A DNA stretch of 64,000 bases from Gelidibacter algens (GTDB lineage Bacteria > Bacteroidota > Bacteroidia > Flavobacteriales > Flavobacteriaceae), in the NCBI RefSeq assembly GCF_001678675.1, contig NZ_LZRN01000014.1, forward strand, positions 30,150 to 94,149, written 5' to 3'. Every line of letters starts with the position of its first letter. The stretch's first letter is position 1. This document shows positions 16,960 through 24,862 of this stretch, piece by piece. Made by a program: the position numbers and the translations under genes. The notes under the pieces are model-generated. The model saw only the letters and a program-made list of their open reading frames with translations, did no database searches and had not been told where the DNA came from.

Positions 16960-17739
16960 ATGAGCATACAACCTATTGGCATCTTTGACTCTGGTATTGG
17001 TGGCACCTCTGTTTTTAAGGAAATAACAGCATTGCTTCCGCACGAACATACCTTGTATTTAGCCGATAGTTTTAATGCTCCCTATGGCAATAAATCCAAA
17101 GAACACATTCTTGCCTTAAGCATCAAAAACACCGAGTTTCTGATTTCAAAAGAATGCAAGCTTATCGTTGTGGCATGCAATACGGCGACTACTAACGCAA
17201 TTGCAGAGCTCCGAAACTTGTATGACATTCCATTTATAGGCATTGAACCTGCCATAAAACCTGCCGCTTTGAGCACACAGACAAAGGCCATTGGCATTTT
17301 GGCCACCAAAGGCACACTCAGCAGTGAATTATTTCATAAGACCACTGATTTATATAGGCACGGCATCATAGTTATTGAACAGATTGGTGATGGTATTGTT
17401 TCGCTCATCGAAGACGGAAGAACGTATAGTGAGGACATGAAAAGTTTACTGCGCATTTACCTAAAACCGATGCTAGATGCCAACATTGATTATTTGGTTT
17501 TAGGCTGTACACACTATCCTTACTTGATGCCATTATTATTGGAAATGTTACCAAAACATGTGAAGATTATTGATTCTGGACGAGCAGTAGCCAGACAAAC
17601 CAAATCTGTTTTGCAGCAACATTATTTACTGAACACACAAACAACATGCGGCAATAATCAATTTTACACCAATGGCAATGTTGCTATATTAGACGCTATT
17701 TTAGAACATAAGTATAAAGTGGAGTATTTGCAATTTTAG
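16960..17739 (+). CDS. murI: Glutamate racemase
   Basis: Provides D-glutamate for peptidoglycan. The 259-residue enzyme shows FDSGIGGTSVFKE at the N-terminus and the two catalytic cysteines: Cys73 in VVACNTATTN and a second in LGCTHYPYL near residue 185. It lies 170 bases after the skp terminator, so it is transcribed separately, and it is convergent with the gamma carbonic anhydrase gene. Confidence 0.96.
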   Translation: MSIQPIGIFDSGIGGTSVFKEITALLPHEHTLYLADSFNAPYGNKSKEHILALSIKNTEFLISKECKLIVVACNTATTNAIAELRNLYDIPFIGIEPAIKPAALSTQTKAIGILATKGTLSSELFHKTTDLYRHGIIVIEQIGDGIVSLIEDGRTYSEDMKSLLRIYLKPMLDANIDYLVLGCTHYPYLMPLLLEMLPKHVKIIDSGRAVARQTKSVLQQHYLLNTQTTCGNNQFYTNGNVAILDAILEHKYKVEYLQF

Positions 17740-17858
17740 CTTCAACTATCTCATCAACTTCATTTTTAATTAAACAAAAGTAAGTCTTGGGTATTGATTT
17801 TGATTCTAAACATTTATATCATTATATGTTCTTGTTGGGACTTTCAAAACTAACACGA

Positions 17859-18374
17859 TTACTCTTTAAACCAGCTTGAATAGGTCACATAATTATCCGC
17901 AATCCGATGGATTTCACCGGAGATCAACTCCTCACTAATATCCTTTATTTTTTTAGCGGGCACACCTGCATAAATACTGCCCGATTCTATTCTGGTATTT
18001 TGGGTAACCACTGCGCCTGCAGCAATAATACTATTACTTTCCACAACACAATCGTCCATCACAATACTTCCCATGCCAATCAACACATTATCATGAATAG
18101 TACACCCGTGTACAATCGCATTGTGGCCAATAGAAACATTGTTTCCAATAGTGGTGGGCGATTTTTGATAAGTGGCATGAATAACCACGCCATCTTGAAT
18201 ATTCACTTTATTTCCGATCTTGATATAATGGACATCACCTCTGATGACTACATTGAACCAAATGCTGCACTGTTTACCTATGCTGACTTCTCCAACAATG
18301 GTAGCATTTTCTGCGATATAGCAATCCTCTGATATTTGGGGATGTTTTCCGTTTACTGTTTTTATAATGGGCAT
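17859..18374 (-). CDS. Gamma carbonic anhydrase-family protein
   Basis: A 171-residue left-handed beta-helix protein with hexapeptide repeats throughout (IGKQCSIW, IGNKVNIQDG, IGNNVSIGHN, IHDNVLIGMG). The metal-ligand histidines expected in this family are present (VVIHATY, then IGHNAIVHGC). Members hydrate CO2 or bind CoA esters; activity cannot be told from sequence alone. It is downstream of the LytTR regulator. A four-unit heptamer array (18382-18409) lies 8 bases before its ATG. Confidence 0.88.
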   Translation of the reverse strand: MPIIKTVNGKHPQISEDCYIAENATIVGEVSIGKQCSIWFNVVIRGDVHYIKIGNKVNIQDGVVIHATYQKSPTTIGNNVSIGHNAIVHGCTIHDNVLIGMGSIVMDDCVVESNSIIAAGAVVTQNTRIESGSIYAGVPAKKIKDISEELISGEIHRIADNYVTYSSWFKE

Positions 18375-18381
18375 ATTTTTT

Positions 18382-18409
18382 GTTTCAGGTTTAATGTTTT
18401 AGGTTTAAA
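18382..18409. repeat. Degenerate heptamer array just upstream of the carbonic anhydrase start
   Basis: Four 7-base units with consensus GTTTNAN (GTTTCAG, GTTTAAT, GTTTTAG, GTTTAAA), ending 8 bases before the ATG on the opposite reading direction. Confidence 0.75.
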
Positions 18410-18428
18410 GTCGCATTCATCTTCAAAC

Positions 18429-18464
18429 TCAATTTCAGTTTCAATTTCAAATTCAATTTCAACT
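18429..18464. repeat. Hexamer array abutting the LytTR regulator stop codon
   Basis: Six 6-base units around TCAATT (TCAATT, TCAGTT, TCAATT, TCAAAT, TCAATT, TCAACT). The last unit overlaps the stop codon of the regulator gene (18463-18465). Confidence 0.85.
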
Positions 18465-19197
18465 ATTTAAAATAAGACAATAATTCTGATTTTCTGGAAG
18501 CCGACACCATAATTTGTTTGCCGTTGCTCAGCTGCACACTGCCACCCTTCCCCTTTATATATTTCACAATTTCATTGACATTTACCAAATAGGATTTATG
18601 GACTCTGGCAAAACCCGATTCCGTCAGGGCATCTTCAAAATACTTTAAGGTTTTACTGACGAGCTTTTTTTTGTTGGTGTTCAAATAAATTTCTGTGTAG
18701 TTATCATCGGCTTTACAATACAGAATGTCTGCCGTGTTCAAAACCTCAAATCCATCTAGCTGTGGGATGGTTATTTTTCCTTCAATACTTTTGGTTTTTG
18801 TTACCAGCACTTCATCTTGTAAGGCATCTTCCTTAGTTCTGATCTCAGTGACATAATCTACCGCCTTTATCAATTCGTCAATAGAAATAGGCTTCATCAA
18901 ATAGTAAGAGGCATGTGCATTTAGGGCCTCAATGGCATAATGGTTATAGGCAGTTACAAAAATGGTCTCAAAATTAATATCGCCCACTTTATCCAACAAA
19001 TCGAAGGCGTTGCCATAAGGCATTTCCACGTCTAAGAACACCACATCCAGAGCTTGGTTTCTGATGAGCACCAACGCTTCCTCAACATTGGAGGCTTCTC
19101 CCAAAACCTCAACATTAGGACAGTATTTATACAGGTAATTTTTCAGGATTTCCCTACTGGTTTTTTCGTCTTCTACAATTATTGATTTTAATTTCAT
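18463..19197 (-). CDS. LytTR-family response regulator
   Basis: A 244-residue regulator. The receiver domain (residues 1-~120) has the acidic pair VEDEK near residue 9, phospho-acceptor Asp56 in VVFLDVEMP, and conserved Thr/Lys in FVTAYNHYAIEAL and YYLMKPIS. The C-terminal LytTR DNA-binding domain covers about 145-244 (ILYCKADDNYTEIYLNT, ARVHKSYLVNVNEIVKYIKG). It is the partner of the sensor kinase encoded directly upstream on the same strand; the 240-base spacer between them is filled with heptamer repeats. Confidence 0.93.
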   Translation of the reverse strand: MKLKSIIVEDEKTSREILKNYLYKYCPNVEVLGEASNVEEALVLIRNQALDVVFLDVEMPYGNAFDLLDKVGDINFETIFVTAYNHYAIEALNAHASYYLMKPISIDELIKAVDYVTEIRTKEDALQDEVLVTKTKSIEGKITIPQLDGFEVLNTADILYCKADDNYTEIYLNTNKKKLVSKTLKYFEDALTESGFARVHKSYLVNVNEIVKYIKGKGGSVQLSNGKQIMVSASRKSELLSYFK

Positions 19198-19205
19198 GTG
19201 GTTGC

Positions 19206-19240
19206 GTTGGAAGCTGGAAGCACGAAGTTAGAAGAGAAAA
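19206..19240. repeat. Heptamer array upstream of the LytTR regulator start
   Basis: Five 7-base units (GTTGGAA, GCTGGAA, GCACGAA, GTTAGAA, GAGAAAA), ending 8 bases before the regulator's ATG at 19197. Confidence 0.8.
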
Positions 19241-19311
19241 AGTCTTTTCTAAAATGATGCTCCCACTTATTATTATTAATTCATTTTTATACTAATTTTA
19301 ATTTCCATGAG

Positions 19312-19325
19312 TTGGAAGCTGGAAG
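19312..19325. repeat. Short second copy of the GTTGGAA-GCTGGAA heptamer pair
   Basis: GTTGGAA-GCTGGAA followed by GC occurs identically here and at 19206-19221, about 106 bases apart, inside the kinase-regulator spacer. Confidence 0.7.
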
Positions 19326-19379
19326 CATGTTGGGAGCGAACAGCTCTCTTTACAATTGTGATCCTATGCTTAGTTATAA

Positions 19380-19434
19380 ACTTCCATCCTAAACTTCAAG
19401 CTTCAAGTTTCAAACTTCGTGCTTCAACCTTCAA
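19380..19434. repeat. Heptamer array following the sensor kinase stop codon
   Basis: Six consecutive 7-base units with consensus NNTTCAA (19393-19434), plus a degenerate unit at 19380-19386. It begins 5 bases after the kinase stop codon (19440-19442 on the minus strand). Confidence 0.85.
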
Positions 19435-19439
19435 GCCCA

Positions 19440-21605
19440 TTAATCCTTTCTCAACGTCACAACAACCTTCGTTCCTGCATCTTCCCCCTCCTGAAAATCG
19501 CACACCTGCACCTCAACTTTATCTTTATACATGGCGTTCAAAATAGCCACACGCTTTTTTATGTTGCCCATCCCTTTTGAATTTTGCTTCTTTTGATGTT
19601 CGGTCTTCAAAGCTTTTGAACGTTCTCTCCCAATCCCGTTATCAGCGATAGTGATTGTGATTTCAGTATTACTTTTTTTCTTGATGTCAATACTCAAATG
19701 TCCTTTATCCATTTTATAGCGCAGGCCGTGCCAAACCGCATTCTCGATATACGGTTGCAACAGCATTGGCGGAATGAGATAGTCGTCAACAGCAATCGAA
19801 TCGTCTACGGTAAGATTATAGTCAAACTTGTCTTTAAAGCGAAAGTGTTCCAACTTGGTATAAAGCTCCAAAAGTTCAATCTCCTTTTTCAAAGGGATAA
19901 AATCTTCATCGCTATTTTCTAAGACGGAGCGCATCAATTGTGAAAAATCAGAGAGGTATTTGTTGGCAGTCCGTTCATCATTGGACGCGATAAAACTATT
20001 GACTGAATTTAAGGCATTGAAGATGAAATGCGGGTTCATCTGACTTCTCAAAGATTTTAGAGCCAGTAAATTATTGGCCAGGCGCTGTTGCTTAATGTAT
20101 TTGTACATAAAATAAGCAGTGACCAATAAGAGCAGTAATCCGCCAATAAGTGAGTAGATGATCAATTGCTGACGTTTGTTGCGCTCTGTAGTGAGTTGAA
20201 ACAGACTCTCAGAAAGTTTGTTATCACTCTCCAAAGTGGTAATGCGGTTTTGTTTTTCCGTGATGTTGCGGTTAAAACGCGCGGCTTGGGAGAGTTCTTG
20301 CTCTTTTTTGATATAGAGTTCATCTACAACTTCAGTGTAAGCTTTATAAGTGGCTAAAGCCATCTTATAGTCGCCAGCATCATAATACACATCAGACAAT
20401 TTGCGAGTTGCATCTTTCTGTACAATCAAATCTTCCTTTTTATTGGCTTCCTTAATGCTTTTTTCTAAATAAGGAATGGCATTGTTGTAATCTTTTTGCG
20501 CAAAATAGGCGCTTCCAATTTTGTAGTTCTGCTTTTGCGACGTCAGTGCACTTCCATTATCAATAACCGAGTCCTTTTCAATGTTTTCAATGTCTTTTAA
20601 TGCTTCCTTCCGCAATTCAATTTCATCGCCATATGACCGATTGGCATTTTGAAAATCGGCCACCGTCACTTTTTCCTTAACAGAGCGCGTTTTATTTTCT
20701 TTGGATGCCAAACTGAGGGCATTGTCAAAATAGTTTTGCGCCTGAGCGGTCTTTCCAGATTCGCTATAGGTTTGGGCGATTTTCGAGTTCAGATCCGTGA
20801 TTTTTGGTTTGATCACATGTTGTTGGGCAACAGCCAAGCCTTTCTTATAGTTGTCAATAGCTTTAGGATATTCTTTTATGGCTGCATAAGTGTCTCCAAA
20901 ACCTTCGTAAAGCAATATCAAATGCCAGTTGGACAAATTGGCGGGATTCATGTTCTTGTAAAGAGCGATACTTTCTTGATAACTTTTATTCTTTCGATAG
21001 GCTTCTGCCAACTTTAAAAGAACGCCATTAGAATTTGAATTCTGAAGACTTATTCTGTAATTGGAGACTGCAAGGTCATATTGTTTCCAGTGCATATAGA
21101 TATCTCCAAGCACCTCATAAGCATCCGCATTTTCTTTGGTAGAGGTGCTCTGCAGTAAGGCTTCCGTAATAAATTGGATGCTCGTTTCGGCGTTTGATTT
21201 TTGATAGACTACGGCAGAATCAATAAGCGTGTTGAAATTTTGTACACTGCGTTTCAATCTTAAATTTGATGTTGCTTCCTGATTTGCTGGCTCCACTAAA
21301 ACAGAGATGCGCTCATCATTTTTAATGGTGTAATAAACGGTTTGAAAATCTTTATGCCTTATCACAAGCTCATCCCCCTTTTTTACCTGTATTCGAAATT
21401 CGCCATCAGTACCGGTAACCGTGTAAGCACCACCATTGACTTCAATATTCGCTTTTGAAATAGGCTTGTAAGTATCACTCTCTCTCACAGAACCCCGCAC
21501 CGTAAATTGAGCAGTTTCAGAGTTGCTTTGGTTTTCTTGCGCACTACTATATTGCATTGTAAAACACAGTGTGACGATCAAAAAATAGTTTAGAATTGCG
21601 CGCAT
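19440..21605 (-). CDS. Sensor histidine kinase of the LytS/YehU type with TPR sensor region
   Basis: A 721-residue kinase. Signal peptide (CFTMQYSSAQ); a carboxypeptidase-regulatory-like beta domain at about 30-110 (FTVRGSVRESDTYKPISKANI); TPR repeats over about 150-430; a coiled coil; a single membrane helix (LIIYSLIGGLLLLLVTAYF, near 500); then the His_kinase domain with SQMNPHFIFNALNSVNSF and an HATPase domain (NAVWHGLRYK, ITIADNGIGRERS). The stimulus is unknown; periplasmic TPRs suggest protein or peptide sensing. The LytTR regulator downstream is its partner. Confidence 0.92.
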   Translation of the reverse strand: MRAILNYFLIVTLCFTMQYSSAQENQSNSETAQFTVRGSVRESDTYKPISKANIEVNGGAYTVTGTDGEFRIQVKKGDELVIRHKDFQTVYYTIKNDERISVLVEPANQEATSNLRLKRSVQNFNTLIDSAVVYQKSNAETSIQFITEALLQSTSTKENADAYEVLGDIYMHWKQYDLAVSNYRISLQNSNSNGVLLKLAEAYRKNKSYQESIALYKNMNPANLSNWHLILLYEGFGDTYAAIKEYPKAIDNYKKGLAVAQQHVIKPKITDLNSKIAQTYSESGKTAQAQNYFDNALSLASKENKTRSVKEKVTVADFQNANRSYGDEIELRKEALKDIENIEKDSVIDNGSALTSQKQNYKIGSAYFAQKDYNNAIPYLEKSIKEANKKEDLIVQKDATRKLSDVYYDAGDYKMALATYKAYTEVVDELYIKKEQELSQAARFNRNITEKQNRITTLESDNKLSESLFQLTTERNKRQQLIIYSLIGGLLLLLVTAYFMYKYIKQQRLANNLLALKSLRSQMNPHFIFNALNSVNSFIASNDERTANKYLSDFSQLMRSVLENSDEDFIPLKKEIELLELYTKLEHFRFKDKFDYNLTVDDSIAVDDYLIPPMLLQPYIENAVWHGLRYKMDKGHLSIDIKKKSNTEITITIADNGIGRERSKALKTEHQKKQNSKGMGNIKKRVAILNAMYKDKVEVQVCDFQEGEDAGTKVVVTLRKD

Positions 21606-21825
21606 ACTTATTTATAACGGAATAAACTTACGTGATTTTTTTGGAGAAGTAAAACGCCCCGTTTATCAATGACTATCTTTAGTCGTCAAAAAACAGACCT
21701 TTAGAAACTTATAGTCTGTATTCACGCAGTCATTCGTATCATTCGCTCATTTGTTGTTTTTCAAGAATTAAATAAGATATAGATAGCGTTATCACAATGC
21801 CGAGAAAATGTGGCACACAAAGAAA
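21606..21825. other. Spacer upstream of the sensor kinase, no gene seen
   Basis: About 220 bases between the kinase start and the structured repeat at 21826. It should contain the kinase promoter, but I could not assign clear -33/-7 elements and saw no coding frame. Confidence 0.4.
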
Positions 21826-21952
21826 GCGTTTTAGGATTCTATTTTGGGCGTTCCCCCGTTGTAGTTTTTAATGACTACAACGTGGTCGGGCTTTCAGCTC
21901 TATCTTTTTCAGCGAAAAAGCTGAAAAAGGATGCCGCTTCAATCCCTAACGC
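21826..21952. repeat. 127-bp structured element with two hairpins and related inverted ends
   Basis: Ends are GCGTTTTAGGATT (21826-21838) and CAATCCCTAACGC (21940-21952), which are imperfect inverted repeats of each other. Inside are two perfect hairpins: GTTGTAGT/ACTACAAC (21858-21865 with 21874-21881) and CTTTTTCAGC/GCTGAAAAAG (21904-21913 with 21920-21929). It is non-coding and sits 13 bases downstream of the PorP/SprF stop. The layout suggests a dispersed palindromic repeat or a small non-autonomous element; similar sequences are, from memory and unverified, common in flavobacterial spacers. Confidence 0.7.
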
Positions 21953-21964
21953 ATAACAATGATA

Positions 21965-22975
21965 TCAATTTATTGCAGGACAGGCACATTCGTATTTTTT
22001 CTTTCGGCAGCCAAAGTTGTAGCCAAGCGTTAATTGATGAAAGCCGCCATTGTTAAAAACAACAGAGTTGGCCTGATAAGAATAGGTATAGGCAAACACG
22101 AAGTTTTTGTAATCTACGCCTATAAAAGGTGTGATGTATTGTAATTTTTGACTGCTTACGCCAGTACCTTCTGTAAATTCAGCGCCATCTAAACTTCTTC
22201 TGTATGATATACCTCCCCATAATTTTCCAAAGTCCATGTCTTTATAAACCTTGCCATTGACATCAATGGAGGCTTCCTTTGTACCGTCCCTATACAAAAA
22301 CAGGATGGAGGGTTCATAACTCCACTCGCTGCCAATTTTATTAAAAACATTGCCCGCACTAAACAAGAAGGTTCTTAAGTTATCAAACTTAAAAACACCA
22401 TTAGCGTTGGAATTGATGCCGTCATTATTGAGCACATTTTTAACCGTAGCATGTGCATAAAAATCGATCAAGTGGTAAGAGAATCCAAAATCAATATTAA
22501 AATTGGTAGCGCTTTGTTCTATTCCAGAAATGAGAGGGTCAAAACCTTCATTCAAGAATGTGGTTTCATCCAACTTGTATTGAATGGCACCAGCACTCAA
22601 ACCGAAAGAAAGCATGTTGAGATCAATCTCATTACGGGAAAAAAGCAAATGGTGTGCATAGGTTAAGTAAGCTCCTGTTTGAGAATGGTAACCGTTCTTA
22701 TCGTTGTATACAATGGCACCAACTGCAGACTGCGACTCTCCTATCCTGCTATTTATACTCATCGTTTGTAATGCCGGAGCATTATCCTGACCAAACCATT
22801 GTTTACGCGCTGTAAGTCTCACTTTGGCACAATTGGCAACCCCAGCCATGGACGGGTGAATCAAATAATAATTATCCGTTAAATAATCAGAATATATGGG
22901 TAATCCTTCTTGAGCTCTGCTAAACTGCCCTATCATCACCACAAACACTACGAATCCAAACTTTTTTAATGTCAT
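21965..22975 (-). CDS. PorP/SprF family type IX secretion membrane protein
   Basis: A 336-residue exported protein: signal peptide (GFVVFVVMIGQFSRAQ), then LPIYSDYLTDNYYLIHPSMAGVA, the diagnostic N-terminal block of the PorP/SprF family, followed by a beta-barrel-like domain to a C-terminal Gly/aromatic strand (FHQLTLGYNFGC). SprF-like proteins are outer-membrane partners for T9SS export of specific SprB-like adhesins. Here it stands alone, without a neighbouring adhesin gene. The ATG at 22975 is chosen over an upstream ATG at 23017 because it gives a normal signal peptide. A Cys-rich tail (CRKKKYECACPAIN) is visible. Confidence 0.87.
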   Translation of the reverse strand: MTLKKFGFVVFVVMIGQFSRAQEGLPIYSDYLTDNYYLIHPSMAGVANCAKVRLTARKQWFGQDNAPALQTMSINSRIGESQSAVGAIVYNDKNGYHSQTGAYLTYAHHLLFSRNEIDLNMLSFGLSAGAIQYKLDETTFLNEGFDPLISGIEQSATNFNIDFGFSYHLIDFYAHATVKNVLNNDGINSNANGVFKFDNLRTFLFSAGNVFNKIGSEWSYEPSILFLYRDGTKEASIDVNGKVYKDMDFGKLWGGISYRRSLDGAEFTEGTGVSSQKLQYITPFIGVDYKNFVFAYTYSYQANSVVFNNGGFHQLTLGYNFGCRKKKYECACPAIN

Positions 22976-23293
22976 ATCTTTTAATCTTTTCAAGGTAAAT
23001 TGGACTTTCATCCTCAAAACTCACAAGAGGCACCACCCTATTTCCTACCTTGCCATATAAATTGTATACTCCTGATTTAAATACGCAAATTACAACAACT
23101 TTCAAATATATAAATTTTAGAGCTCGGTTGTTTATGGAATGGCACAATGTTCGTTAACCAATTTGAAGTTGGGTGGTGATCAAAAGGAATGCATCAGGAA
23201 TAAGATATAAATGCCGGAAAAATTCAGATCTTATCTCGAATGAAGCGATCAACATCCGTATTCAAAAAGACCTGTTATGCCCTTTAGTTTTCT
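22976..23293. other. Divergent spacer between the PorP/SprF gene and nfu
   Basis: About 320 bases. A TATATTTG -7-like box on the minus strand (23103-23110) could serve the PorP/SprF gene, but no TTG is found at -33. No coding frame with recognisable content was seen. Confidence 0.4.
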
Positions 23294-23301
23294 TATTTTT
23301 G
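23294..23301 (+). promoter_or_regulatory. Probable -7 element of the nfu promoter
   Basis: TATTTTTG matches TANNTTTG and lies 17 bases before the nfu ATG. A clear -33 TTG is not present. Confidence 0.35.
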
Positions 23302-23318
23302 CATAAAGAAATGATCCT

Positions 23319-24221
23319 ATGGAAACGACCACAATTTCAATACAAAAAACGAGCAACCCCTCCATATTAAAATTTGAAGCCGATAAGTTCTTAACCAATC
23401 ACGAAAGCTTTGAATTTAATACTATTGATGAAGCCAAGGCTTCTCCTTTGGCACAGGAGTTATTTTACCTTCCTTTTATTAAAAAAGTTTATATTTCAGC
23501 AAATTTTGTCGCCTTAGAGCGCTATGATATTGTGGAGTGGGAAGATGTTCAAGAAGAGGTTGCTGATCAGATTGCAAAATACATCAATGATGGGAAACAA
23601 GTGGTCACTGAGGCTACTTCGACCAAGAAAACTCCAATAACGGTTTACGCCGAGAGCACTCCCAACCCATCCGTTTTTAAGTTTGTAGTGAACAAAACAA
23701 TAGTAGCCACAACTTACGAGTTTGTATCAATAGCTGATGCCAAATACTCTCCCTTAGCTACAGAATTATTCCATTTGCCTTTTGTAAAAAGTGTGTTTTT
23801 TGATGAAAACTTTATCTCCATCACCAAAAATGACGTTGCTGATTGGAATGCCATCACCACGGAATTAAGAGAGTTTATAAGACAATATATTGAAACCGGA
23901 AAGGACATCATGTTGGCAGATGCTCCAAAAACTCATAAGAAAACAGAACGTCAAGCAGAAGCTACATTTGAGAACTATGATGAGATCTCCAAAGAAATCA
24001 TCACCATTCTTGAAGAATATGTAAAACCAGCAGTAGCAAGCGATGGAGGGAATATTGAATTTCAATCTTATGATCCTGAAACAAAAACAGTAAAGGTGAT
24101 TTTGCAAGGTGCATGCAGTGGCTGTCCTTCATCTACCTATACGTTGAAGAACGGTATTGAAAATATGCTCAAAGAAATGCTTAAGGGCAAAGTCATGACT
24201 GTAGAAGCTGTAAATGGTTAA
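23319..24221 (+). CDS. NifU/Nfu-family iron-sulfur carrier with duplicated Nfu N-domain
   Basis: A 300-residue protein that carries and delivers Fe-S clusters. It has two tandem Nfu_N domains (about 1-95 and 105-200, both with the TPNP/SNPS start, S-PLA-ELF-LPF-K-V core), then the C-terminal NifU domain with the cluster-binding CSGC motif near residues 266-269. The duplicated N-domain is usual in Bacteroidota. The dodecin gene follows 63 bases later. No fault in key residues is seen. Confidence 0.92.
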   Translation: METTTISIQKTSNPSILKFEADKFLTNHESFEFNTIDEAKASPLAQELFYLPFIKKVYISANFVALERYDIVEWEDVQEEVADQIAKYINDGKQVVTEATSTKKTPITVYAESTPNPSVFKFVVNKTIVATTYEFVSIADAKYSPLATELFHLPFVKSVFFDENFISITKNDVADWNAITTELREFIRQYIETGKDIMLADAPKTHKKTERQAEATFENYDEISKEIITILEEYVKPAVASDGGNIEFQSYDPETKTVKVILQGACSGCPSSTYTLKNGIENMLKEMLKGKVMTVEAVNG

Positions 24222-24284
24222 TTTTAATTTATTATCCTTATCTTTAATAGATTAGTAAATTATTAATTTAAAAAATCTATAGAT

Positions 24285-24485
24285 ATGTCAGTATTAAAAG
24301 TTGTCGAAATATTATCAAACTCTGATAAAAGCTGGGAAGATGCCACCAAAAAGGCTGTGAAACATGCTTCCAAAACCGTTAAAAACATTAAGTCTGTATA
24401 TGTTAAGGAACAGAGTGCCATCGTTAAAAATGATGAAGTGACTGAATTCAGGGTCAATCTAAAAATAACATTTGAAGTCAGCTAG
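24285..24485 (+). CDS. Dodecin family protein
   Basis: A 66-residue protein with the dodecin fold signature: VLKVVEILSNSDKSWEDATKKAVKHA, then the VKNIKSVYVKEQSA strand and the EFRVNLKITFEV end. Dodecins form dodecamers that store flavin (FMN/FAD), or related cofactors, in the cytoplasm. The length is exactly as expected. A strong intrinsic terminator follows directly. Confidence 0.92.
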   Translation: MSVLKVVEILSNSDKSWEDATKKAVKHASKTVKNIKSVYVKEQSAIVKNDEVTEFRVNLKITFEVS

Positions 24486-24508
24486 ACTTCAAATATAACT
24501 GATAATAG

Positions 24509-24540
24509 AAATAGCGCTTTTTTGAGCGCTATTTTTTTTG
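24509..24540 (+). terminator. Intrinsic terminator after the dodecin gene
   Basis: Stem AAATAGCGCT (24509-24518) paired with AGCGCTATTT (24525-24534), 6-base loop, then a run of T. Confidence 0.85.
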
Positions 24541-24862
24541 AGGATCAACGCTATCTTCCATTTAATCCATCGCCCTCTTCCACTGACTGATGCTTCAAAA
24601 CTAAATGCATGGCTGGATTTAGAAACGCTTGTTTGGTCATTTCTTGTGAACTTATTAGCTGTTCTGTTTTCACCTTGATATCCACTAAAAATGGACATAA
24701 AGCAGACTATACAACCAACGCCCTATAAATATTTTGTGTAACACATTGGTTTGCTGATGACCTTAGCACCCCGAATCTTTTTAAAAAGCCCCTATCAAAA
24801 TTTTTTATTCCTTTTGATAATTGATAACTTTACTTCTTCACGACTTAAATAAAAATAATTAC
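24541..24862. other. Spacer between dodecin and the MscS gene
   Basis: About 320 bases. An open frame of about 45 codons on the plus strand (around 24540-24670) and a 69-codon frame on the minus strand (24489-24698) are visible, but neither resembles a family I recognise. It may be a decayed gene or plain spacer. Confidence 0.3.

Noticed and set aside
23173..23370. Short open frame upstream of and overlapping nfu
   Set aside because: It overlaps the nfu start in another frame and has no family likeness.
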